From Cyclospora cayetanensis (Eukaryota; Apicomplexa; Conoidasida; Eucoccidiorida; Eimeriidae), in NCBI RefSeq assembly GCF_002999335.1, contig NW_020312036.1, positions 973,063 through 1,037,062 of the forward strand: a stretch of 64,000 nt of DNA, written 5' to 3'. Positions 13,791-24,023 of the stretch are shown in pieces. The notes beneath the pieces are model-generated. The model made no database searches. It saw only the letters and a program-made list of their open reading frames with translations, and was not told where the DNA came from. The position numbers and the translations under genes are program-made. Numbering within the stretch: position 1 is the stretch's first letter; the number at the start of each line of letters is the position of its first letter.

Positions 13791-16700
13791 TTAGCTGTCT
13801 GTCTCTCTGTCTTTACTTTGGGTGGGATGTGCGTGTGCTGTGCCGTTAGTGTCTGTTAGGTTTGAGCCTGTAAAATCATTAAGTGCATTTGCTGCTGGCG
13901 CGAAGGCCGTGGATCTTTTTGTAGGTCCCATAAGGCTACATACATAGGCCTCGCCCTCTGCTATGGCTGACTCCAGGAACAAAGGCCTTACACCAGAGTA
14001 GCCATTTGCATCCTTAATGTGAGACTCGAAAGGGAGAATATAGAAACCACCTATCTCACCTTGGGTGGAAACAAATTTATGGATGGCCTTTTGCAGCTGT
14101 CGGTCATCTTGTATTCCATGTTCCCTGAGTACACGCATAAACATGAAATCCACATACAGAAGCGCTGACACACACTCTCCTCGAACGCCAGCCGTAGAAA
14201 CATTGCAAAAGGATGGCTGCTGGGGAACTCGCGGCCAGGCTACAGCGTCAGACGAGGCGGCATGTTGGTATGCAGACGGTAGGGGTCATTTTCTTGATCC
14301 CGTGCTTCAGGCCAAGCCGATCAGATGCTCAGTCACCTACCGGCACATGTCGTGAAGCATAACGAGCTCTTCTGCCGTCGGTCGTTTTTGAGATCTGCAG
14401 GGGAACGTATTAGCCAGGCGCAGAAAACCCAGCTGAACGGACTAAAGGGTAGGCAACTGCAAATACTAGGGAGGAAAGACACCAGCATAATAAGTTCAGA
14501 CACGATGCTGTAAAGCCGAACTGTGCCGTTTGCAGGCATTGGTGAGGCTGCGTATCAACATCGCTTTCGCGTGAGTGCGGTGCGTTGATTCTGCAGTCGC
14601 AGCCATCGGCTCATACTACATCGATTCAAAGGTAGCCTCCGCAATGCAAGCGTGGGAACTGAACGCAGAAAAGTAAACTAACTGCTCGAGGCTCCAGTAG
14701 ATGCACAAACGGTTGAAGAAAACAAAGCGACGCCCCAAGAGATACAAACACAGGACGTACCTCGTGGCCGGACGATAAACTGCTGCTGCACACCACCGAA
14801 TCAGTGCCTTAAGAAATTCCTGGAAAGCGCACAGATGACACGCAAAAAGTGGGTAGGTATCATTGTTGTGCTGCACACTCAGCAGTTAAGCAGCAGCCCT
14901 TTAGGATGTGGAGGCGATGGCGGGCGAGTTACAAATACTACATAGGCACTGCCCAGCATTGCGCGCGCGGCAACACACGGAGGACACATGAGATCTTTCC
15001 TCCCCGTACAGCTATCATAAATACAAACAGGGAAAGATATGTATACATATATACGTAGAATGAGAGATAGAAAGAGCATCCAAACGCTGCAGGGGCTTAC
15101 TTGCTGGACGGTCCCCTGGTTCCTAAGAAATTGCAAAGTCGCAAAAGGGTCGGCGAGCTGGTCAACGTCTTCTGCGCTCTCTAAGGACGCCAAACGCTGA
15201 ACACCGCACATGCACAGTGTAAAGCCTCAAGAGTTTAAAAAGGATACAGACTGGCTGCAGTCGTCAAGCACGGTGATCGGACGGTACATAGAAGAAGCTA
15301 GAAACTCAATGAAGAAACGTCTTGAGAGGGTTTAGCACTCTTGTGGACCTCTCCTGGAGCTGCACCCTTTAATCAGCAAGAAGGCGACAAAGAAAAAAGT
15401 TCCCAGCTAAGCTTAACAGCAGCAGTTGCACTAAAGAGCAGCGTTTCTGGAGGTAAAAGTTGCAATAGGCCGAACGGTGCACAGCGAGCGCACAGTACAC
15501 TGCCAAGAGCGCTCTCTGCTACTTCAAAGGAGAAAGAGAAAGACAGAAAAAGAAAGTGATGGGAAGAAGGAGGAAAGCGTGCGGAGATGCAGGGAGGGCA
15601 AACATACAAGCCCTTACTTTCTGCAGCTCTACGTCGGCTAGCGTCTCATATGGACGCCAAGAGAACTCGAGTCTTGGCATCTGCAACAGGCATACAGCAC
15701 ATAACACCACAAAAAGACTCTTAACGGCCAGCTTGAAAAGGTGTATATGCATTCTTGACAGACGATTAACGCTGCAGAGTTTATGGCAGGCTCCTCTAGT
15801 GGAAATACTGGCATCGCATATCCCGCCAGATCCTGGTGAAACCGCGCTGTCCCCTCTCTTCTTTTCTCTCGTTTCATAAGGTCGCTTCAGGACCGATACA
15901 GGGGCACACGCGCGTAAGAAGGTGGCGAATACTTTACCAACGGCACGCAAGGAGGGAAGACTGCGCGTGAGTTGTTTAGAGCTTTACGCGCGCAAAATAA
16001 AAGGTCAGAGGCTAACCGTCTGGACTTCATCCAGCAGCAGCTGTAGAGGCAAGCCGACTATGAGGAATGCAACCCGCCGCTCGATCAGCGCCAGCACAGT
16101 CCAAGCGGCTTCTTCCATTGCTCCCTGCTTGCTGCTGCTTGCCATCCGTTGCTGGAACGCTGCTGCAGAGACAGCGCTATCACATGTTTCCTGAGGCGGC
16201 TTTCCAGCAGCGTCTGCGACTGCAGAAGCTGCCTTGTCCACTTTTTCATGCTCGGGAGCTAACCGCAGCGCATGCAACGCTCCACAGAGGCGGCTGCAGT
16301 CCGTGAGAGACGCATTCGGCACTTGCGCAGCTGCAGCCTTGAGGAGGCTCAGACAGCAGCGCGAGCTGCCGACCTGGTACGTTGCGAAGCAGCAGAAAAC
16401 ATCTGCTATCTCCTGGAAAAGAAGAGAAGGTGCTAGTGCACCCAAGGTTCGCAACAGCGGCAGGTAGAGGCTTCGCGCGCGGTATGCGTGTTGCTCGCAT
16501 ATGTGTAACAACAACAGCAGATGGCGGCAGTCGAACGCGTGAAGCTGCCGCAGGAATATTTGTTCGAAAGACCGCAGCAAGTCTGTGTCCTTAAATCCGG
16601 CGGCGAGAAAGGAATTTAAGAATTGCAGTGCCTCGAAGTGACGAAACATCTGTGCCGCTGGCGCGAGAGCGGCAGAGGAAGACGCCTGTGTGCTGTTTCC

Positions 16701-17480
16701 CCCCTGCTGCGTGAGGCTGCCGTCTGTTGCTTCAGAGGCAGGAGCAGATGCATCCGCTGCTCCTGCAGGTTCGAGAGCAGACGCAGTCTTGGTTCGAGAC
16801 GCGTGAGCGTCCTTCCCAGCTTCTGTGTCTGCATGCAGACGGCCTAGCGACGCGCAGTTGAGTTCTATGGCTTGAGCTGAGAGAGACGCCCACACACGGG
16901 GGTCTCGAATGCCTTGCGCAGCTGCTGCTGTCGCTAGCCGCTGCAACCGTCGGCCGGAGAGAGGCGCATTCTTGATTTCCCCCCTCTCGTCTAACTCGGC
17001 GAAAAACGCCGCATGCACTGAGCCTTCTGGAGGCACTTTTTCAGGCGGCACCACACGGGGCTGTATGGAGCTGCCATCTCCTGCTTCCACGGCCGCTTTC
17101 TCGGGAAAGTCGACGGAGTCCAATTCTTCTCGCGCAACGCTGGAGTCGAGGCCGTTGGCGGGGAACTGCGCATCGCGGCCGGAGGTGTACGTACACCACA
17201 TGGGGGAGCCGTCTCTCCGGGGGAAGGCACGGAGAAGAGGGGAGTTGCGCGTCTCCGGGATGCGCCGAGACAAGGACGGGCACAATAAAGCCGTGAACTC
17301 TGGCTGCGGCGGAAAGGTGTACGCATGCGCAGAGTGCCTCGCGAGCCTAGCAGTGCCACCTGATGGGGGGGGGCAGCTCCTAGCGGAGTCTGCGGACGCT
17401 GCAGCAGACGTTCGGAGGCGCATGCGTCCAGTGAGAAGCCCCTCCAAGGGCCCTAAGAGGGAGTCGGAAGGAATTCGCAT
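13791..17480 (-). CDS. Alpha-helical repeat (heptatricopeptide/FASTK-like) protein, probably organelle RNA-binding
   Basis: Supported minus-strand exons are 17480-16017, 15680-15618, 15196-15101 and 14819-14761, all in phase with GT-AG junctions. A terminal exon ends at 13791 with its acceptor near 14170. One or two exons between 14510 and 14340 are not resolved. The first ATG in frame is at 17480; the frame further upstream has no Met. The N-terminus is Arg-rich and free of acidic residues, like a mitochondrial presequence. Residues about 240-420 form repeated helices, for example RHFEALQFLNSFLAAGF and RHLLLLLHICEQHAYR, a pattern seen in the heptatricopeptide/RAP families that bind rRNA fragments or mRNA in apicomplexan mitochondria and plastids. 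I do not see a C-terminal RAP domain in the last exon. An Ala/Ser-rich insertion lies between the N-terminal part and the repeats. The family assignment is inferred from pattern only. Confidence 0.6.
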
Positions 17481-18186
17481 CGCCTCCCGGGCAGTAGACA
17501 GACACCTGCGGCGAAGAAGAAGGGTGCTGCTGCCTCGCTTCGAGCGAATTACTGCTTGGATGCGCACCGCAGGGCACCAGCGCGTGGCCGACTCCCCATT
17601 GCATGCAGTTATTCAATGGAGGCCTTGTGTTTTTGCTGGAGGGAGCCAGAGACGCAGAGGCAGCGAAGCTCTTTGTGCTGCCGGAGCGCTGAGTTTCAGC
17701 GGCTAGAGAGAGACATAAAGAGGGGGACAGGGAGAGAAAGTGAGGCGCAAGGCGAACCGAAGATGCCGCTCCTTAACAGTCCTAGTGACCCCCCTCCCCT
17801 AGTAAAAAAGCACGACAATTAATGTGTAGGAGCTCTGAGGCTTGGCATGTGGCCGCGCTGCTCGCTACGCATGACAGCCATGCCTTGGAGTGAGCGAAGC
17901 TGTGAGTGAGACTCTCTGGACTCTGTGGGGCTTTCGGCTGCGCTGCTCTTTGAGGGATTTTGCGCCTCCATGCCGTCGTCTTCTGCGAGAAAAAGGGAGA
18001 AGAGGAGTCTTGTTAGCGGCCGGCTCATGCTGCTGCATCGGCAGGAGCGCTGGGGATCGTTTTTCCTCCGCAGTCCTGCGGCACGGGATCGACTGTAGAG
18101 CGAGGCGGCGCATGCATGCATTGCCTGCCCGTACTTTTCGTGGCCTCTGAAACTTTTCTGCTTGTTTAAGCTTCTTCTTATCGGCA
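17481..18186. promoter_or_regulatory. Shared upstream region of two divergent genes
   Basis: The helical-repeat gene starts leftward at 17480 and the DOHH gene rightward at 18187, so this 0.7-kb interval probably holds both promoters. The palindromic sequence GCATGCATGCA lies at 18110-18120, 67 bases before the DOHH start. TGCATGC-type elements are known ApiAP2-binding and promoter motifs in coccidia and Plasmodium. Promoter function here is inferred. Confidence 0.45.
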
Positions 18187-21100
18187 ATGGCTGTGGAGGC
18201 GTCGGAGGAGAGTGCCACAGGGCACGCAGCCGGCTGCGCTGTGCAAGACCTTCCGTCCTTGGCCAAGATAGCCGCGGATCTCAGTGACAAGAACGTCTCG
18301 ATTGTTGTGAAAATGAGTCATCTGTTCTCTCTTAGGGAACACGGAGGGCGAGAGGCTGCGGAGCTGCTCGTGCGAGCGCTCAAAGATAGAGCCACTGTTG
18401 ACTCGGTGCTTTTCAGGCAAGGGCATAAGGCCGCGGTTGCGTGCGACACTCTTGTGGCTTGGTGGGGGAGATGGGGGGTGGAGAACAGTGCCTTCTAGGC
18501 TTACTGCATGTTGTTGTTATGCCTGCTGCATGCTTCAGTGGAAAAGGCAGAGATGAATCCCCCCTGGGGACGTGGGGGTGCCAGCGGCATTTCTGTGCGG
18601 GTTGGGGGGGGGGGGGGAGAGGAAGCATGGATTCTTTTCAGAAAACCAAGACTGCGCAAAGTAGCTCGTATTGCGGCCTTTCAAACTGCAGCAGGCTGCA
18701 TGCGCTCGCTCCGCCTTGCTTTCGCTCTTTGGCGAACTCGCCCTCTGGCTTTGCCGCTGTTCTTCCATGCCCGTTTCTCCGAAAGGCTTTCTTTTGCTGC
18801 TGCTGCTTTGTGGCTAGCTGGCGGATTTCGCGAGAACGCTTGCGCGCAGGCACGAAGCGGCCTATGTGTTGGGGCAGCTCGGCAGCCCTGAGTCGATTTC
18901 TTTTCTAGAGGACACCTTGGCAGACATGACGGAAGACGAGTTGGTTCGCCATGAGGTGCGTGCACTGCGCAGGAGCTAAACAGCGCGGTCGCCAGCTAGC
19001 GTCCGAGCTACAGCATACAGAGGAGGAGGTGCACGTAGCTAGCCGCCACCGCTTACACCACGTGCTGCTGCAACACATGCTAGCGAGAGCCGAATGCCGC
19101 ATTACGCTCCAGGCTCCGCCTTGTACATATCGATACATATAGATATAGATCTATATGTCTCGCTTTGAGAGTGTCATGCAGGCCGCAGAAGCGCTAGCAG
19201 CAATTGGATCTGATACCTCCCTCACGACAGTATGCTTTCTCACCATGTTTAGACAGTTTTTTCGTTCCAAAGAGATTCCAAAACCACACGCCTGCTCGCC
19301 CTTTCCGCTGAGTCCACAAGAGCGCAGTACCTGCTTGCTGCCACTGCCTCAACGCTTTGTGCGAAGGGTGCACGTCTCTAGGGTGTGGATGCCGTTCCTT
19401 TCCATGCTGCGAAAAGGATATCCCCATGCACTACTTTGTGTGGGAAACTGCCGGCTTACGGCTTTCTTGTTGCTCAATCTTTTCGCAGCTCTCCGCCTAC
19501 CTGGAGGATGCCAGCCACCCAGTCAAGCAGACGTGCGAACTCGCAGTGAGGAGTCTCAAGTACAAACAGCAGCAGAGGCAACAACGAAGCACACAAAACA
19601 ACGAAACAGAGGACGGGGTGGTGGCCACATCGCCAGAAAAACTCACGTCTAGCTTCAATACGGTTGACCCTTCGGCACCCTTCGAGGGCTGCACTGCAGC
19701 AGATGTTTCCCGGCTCTTTGCGATGCTCATGGACAGCCAAGAGCCTCTGTGGACGCGGTAGGCTATGTGGAGCCATCTATATATATATATATATATATCC
19801 ATGTGCACGCAGCTTTTTATGTATGCATGTATTTGTATATATACGTGAACGTATCTTTCTATATGCATGTATCTACATATATATATATATGTACATATGT
19901 ATTTGTACAGCTGCTGGCACTGTTGGGATCACCTGGGGAACTGTGCTTGGTAGTCCTGTGACAAGCGTGTTTCGCGAATCTAAAGGGTCCTTAGCTAGGT
20001 ATGTTTCTCGCGTGTAGTGTGTCCAACGCGTGTTGCGTAACTCTGGTGCACGCACGCGTCACAGGCGAGATTGCATTAGAAGTGGGGGCCTCCTCCTCAT
20101 TTGCGCTGCTCTCCTGCTGTCCGTGCTGTTGCCACCAAAACATCGGTTCATCCGACTCCAAATTGCATGCGCCCTCTCTAAGTCCCCCTTCAAACTAAGC
20201 GTTACCCTGCATGGGTCTATAAGAATACTTGTGGCATGCCACTTGGACTTCCAACGCAGATGAACGTGTCGTGTGCGTTGGCAGGCGTATTTGTCCGTTT
20301 GTTTGTCTAAATGTGTGTTGATATGTGTGTGTGTGTGTGTATAGGTATGTTAATGTGTGTATATGTATGTCGATATATTTAGGTAGATATATATGTGTAT
20401 AGGTATGTTAATGTGTGTAGATGTATGTCGATATATTTAGGTCGATATGTGTGTGTATAGGTATGTTGATATGCGTGGTGTGTATGTGTTCGTTGATCGG
20501 TGTGTATATCTATGTGAACATGTGTGTATATGTATGTTGATATATGCGCATGTAGGTATGTTGATATGTGTGTGTATATAGGTATGTTCATGTGTCTGTA
20601 TGCGTTATCCTGCCTTTCACGTTTCGCAGCTACCGTGCACTGCTGACTTTGAGGGACCTTCGCGTGCCGGCGGCTGCCGCAGCCATTGCCAGGTGTCTGT
20701 TGCGCGATCGAAGCTCCGCCCTGTTGCGTCACGAGGTTGCCTTTGTACTGGGGCAAATTCAGTTTCCTTCTTCGGTGTCCTGCCCTTCGAAGACTGCATG
20801 CGCAGCTGGTCAGCTCGAAAACCGTCTTCCGCATGCAGGAACGCGCAGCACTGGCGGGGCTGCGGCCTGCTCCGTGCCTTCCCCGCCAGAAACAATGTCA
20901 GCAGAAGCCGCCGCGTGCGAAGCTGCAGATGCCCTTCTCACCTGCCTAGCAGATCCTGCAGAGCACTGCATGGCCAGACATGAAGCGGCGCTGGCCCTTG
21001 GCAGCCTCGGGGTTGACCCCCGTTCGGCGACCTGCGAGCTCGAAGGCGAACGAATTATGCGCGAAGCCATCGTGACCGCACTGTAAGAAGCGCACCGGGA

Positions 21101-21493
21101 GTCTGTTTCCTGACTCGGTTCGCAACTTGGAAGCTCTGGATGCCACCCCTTTTAGGAGGCTTCGTAGAACTGTCATCCCTCATAAGCTGGGCCTGTGCAG
21201 TGTGGCGACCCCTGCGGCTGACCTACAGGCGTGCCTTTTTACAAAGTGTGTCTCCAGGAAAAAGGCGATACAATGTTTATCCTAGTGGACTGCATATGGG
21301 TATCTGAAACTGTTGGGGCACAAAATTGAATGTCGGTCTCTTGTATGCCTGGGCTGCGCTGTTTGTCTGCGATTATTTTTTTGCCTGCATTAGGCTAAGA
21401 TATCGCACCTGCAGCGACCAAGTAGTGGCGGAGAGCTGCGTCGTGGCCCTCTCCAACATGCAGGAGGAGTTGGGTATCAGCTATGGGGTTTAG
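18187..21493 (+). CDS. DOHH: Deoxyhypusine hydroxylase
   Basis: This di-iron HEAT-repeat enzyme hydroxylates deoxyhypusine in eIF5A, completing hypusine. Six exons keep phase: 18187-18416, 18850-18955, 19182-19229, 19489-19757, 20630-21082, 21394-21493 (401 residues; the human enzyme has 302). All four His-Glu metal-binding pairs are intact: [10 protein letters not shown] (H78 E79), [14 protein letters not shown] (H111 E112), [12 protein letters not shown] (H252 E253) and [14 protein letters not shown] (H335 E336). The second half opens with [13 protein letters not shown], as in other DOHHs. Extra length comes from a Gln/Asn/Thr-rich linker between the two halves and about 50 residues inserted between the third and fourth pairs. 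Intron 1 needs a GC donor (AG|GCAAGG at 18417) to rebuild the first RHE motif. Intron 4 carries a long TG/TATG microsatellite. Confidence 0.93.
18417..18849 (+). other. Probable GC-AG intron (intron 1 of DOHH)
   Basis: The donor reads AG|GCAAGG and the acceptor GCGCGCAG|G. Joining 18416 to 18850 gives codon AGG and restores [12 protein letters not shown], the conserved first metal-binding motif. No GT donor nearby gives the right phase together with the motif. Confidence 0.7.
19779..19905 (+). repeat. TA/ATGTAT simple repeat in DOHH intron 4
   Basis: Alternating TA and TATGTAT-type tract, entirely intronic (intron 19758-20629). Confidence 0.8.
20281..20590 (+). repeat. TG/TATGT microsatellite in DOHH intron 4
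   Basis: About 300 bases of degenerate (TG)n and GTATGTTGATATGTG-like units, ending some 40 bases before the exon 5 acceptor at 20628-20629. The purine/pyrimidine alternation is a candidate for Z-DNA-like structure. Confidence 0.85.
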
Positions 21494-24023
21494 GTTTGTG
21501 CAAAAGCACCAACCACCGCTGCTTCACACTATTCGCAAACGAGACTGGTGGGACGGTTGGCACCGCCTCAGAAAGCTCCGATTTTGAGTTTTGAAATGCT
21601 GCAATAGACGGCAGCCGAACAAGGCCTTGGACAGATTTTTTGGCTTTTAGGCGTTCTCGGCAGCCGATTGTTGTGGTATTAGACCGTAACGCACAAATAT
21701 GGACCCCCCCTAATTCCAGGAGGTTCCTCTCTGGGCACCAACTGTAGAAGATAAGGCCTCGCAGACTGAGGTGTTCATGCAATTTATTGGGAGTACAGAG
21801 CTGCGGCGCACCGGCTCGGTGTGTGCGCAAATCCAGTAGATTTGTCGAGAGCATGACTGCACCGCTTCGAGCACAGGCACTTATCCCTTTTCAATTAGAG
21901 AGGCCTTAAGCAGCAGCACGGAGCAGACAATGGCCATAGTGGGCCAAGCTACGCCCGTCGGCACTCTCTACTGCAGTGCCGCTACTTAGTGAGAGTTTTG
22001 TTTCGAAAAATGTTCCGAGTGGGCTGCATGGGTGTTTAAAATCTGTTGCACTGGTTGGAGCTTGGCACCGGTGGCACGCAGTATGTACTTGAATGCAAAG
22101 GTGCCCATCAAAATAGGGTGCTAATGTTGGGGGAGTGCTCAGAGAGTACAGCAAAGTGCGAAACCCGTCGATTCTTTCTAGCGTGCTGGAATTAGGTGCG
22201 ATGAGGGCAAAGAGAACGAGGGATGGACATCCGTTTGAGGAGGCACTTTCTACGTGTCTCTTGAGTTTTGGTAGTTTTGTGGGTCTCAGGGCCTCCTTCT
22301 TGAGACGCTAGGGGAGGGTTATATACGAAATACGCTGTCTTTTTTTCACCGAGAATTCGAAAAAAAGATCTGTTTGCCGATGTACACATCTTTGCTATTG
22401 CAAAGGCTGCTATCTGGACAAACAAAGACGTAGTGCTGTGTGCCTATGCGTTGGGTGCTCTGTGTAACTGGCTATGAAGGGTCGGAGTGCTCAGAGGGTG
22501 GCGACACGCGCACCATAGTGGCTCCTGCTCTAGAAGGCGCCGGCAGGGGAAGACAGTGGTCCTTTGAGAAAGCCCTCCAATAACTTTATATCAAGTTTGG
22601 ATAGAGTCCAGAGTGAAGTGAGGCGAGCGAGACGATGAAAACAGCAACGTTGCTGCGAAGAATACAAGGAGGGTCCTCCGTGTAAGAGGACTGCTGAAGT
22701 GCCAGAGGCAGCAGCTTGGAAATAGCAGCACTGACGAATTTGAAGTACTCCCTTTAGAGTGTAGCTGCAGTCAAAGATGTCCCTATATGCCTGGTTCGCA
22801 CTCCTATGGACCATTTTTAGCCTGATGCCTGCGGATCTGTCTCCTTAGTACGTTGTCTGGACAGTGGCTGGTTTCCCTTTACCCTGCCGGGGGTAAGCAG
22901 TTTTCACACAAGTAAGCAGTAGGGAGCCAGCCCCTCCTGGAGCCAACAAAGCCCAGCAGCGAACGCCGCCACGAGTCACTTCATCCTTGATACTCAAGTG
23001 CTGCCCCCTGCGGGTGACTTCGTGTGCAGCCGTTCTACTGACTCGCCAGAGGAGCTGAAAGTTCATGGGGGAAGCGATAAAACCATATGCCTCTTCAGGA
23101 GCTTCCTTAGGTGAGAGCGACGAGGCTAGGCGTAAGGGATGGCTTGTGTATAACCCAACCGCGCACACTACGCGTGGACCCCGAATAAATTGGTCACTGC
23201 TTTCAGCAAAGCAAGCAAAGCCCTCGCCCGCGACTTACCGCCCAACTAGCAGGGAACGGACGCCTGTATCAAGTAGGAAGCTGTAGAAATTAAGTCTACA
23301 CGAATTGAGGTGCAGTAGAGACACGCAGTTCTGCCCAAAACAAGGGCTCCGAAGGTCAAAAGACTGCAGGCACACCGTGTAATACGGATATGTGCATCTA
23401 ATTTGCACACGGCAAAATGCCAGTGGCGACGTGGCCCTCAATTGTGGCAAAGTAAAGTGGGAAGTCGATATTCCTTCCCCCTTCATGCGGGCTGTAGCAG
23501 CTGGTGCCACGAGGGAATTTTGGCCAAATGATTACAACTAAGCTCGACTCCATGGGAGGCATCCCAATTTCTTACAATCTCTATCGGGGAGTGCTAGAAC
23601 CCCTGTCTCTTGTGCCAAGAAAAAAGTGCTGCAGACCGAGCGACCCTCGACACCGTCAACATAGGCTTGACCGCTCGGCAGTGCAAGCACCACAATTCTC
23701 ATTGCCATATGCACATACAGTGGCTAGGGAAGAACCGCCTGCCCGAGAACAAAGCAGCAGCCGTCTTCATTGCCCATTCGAATCTGCAGAACCACTCGCA
23801 GCCACCCCTATGCCAGAAGGAAAGAAACCAGAGAGGCAGTGAGGCGCCCATGGCATGCCACCGGTAGCTAATAACTGCGCTGCGGGATGGGGCGTCGAGG
23901 AGAAGGAGTAAGGGGTTAGATGGCCACACTGGGTCTGTCTGTCTGCTGTGCCTCGTATGTCTGCGCTGCTCCTGAATAGTCGAACTTTCCCAGGTTTCCA
24001 AGCTGTGAATCCTCTCCAAATGC
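21494..24023. other. Repeat-poor intergenic block between convergent genes
   Basis: Lies between the stops of DOHH (plus) and the membrane-protein gene (minus). Frames are short, with no CAG runs and no recognisable domain. No transposon ends seen. Confidence 0.45.
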
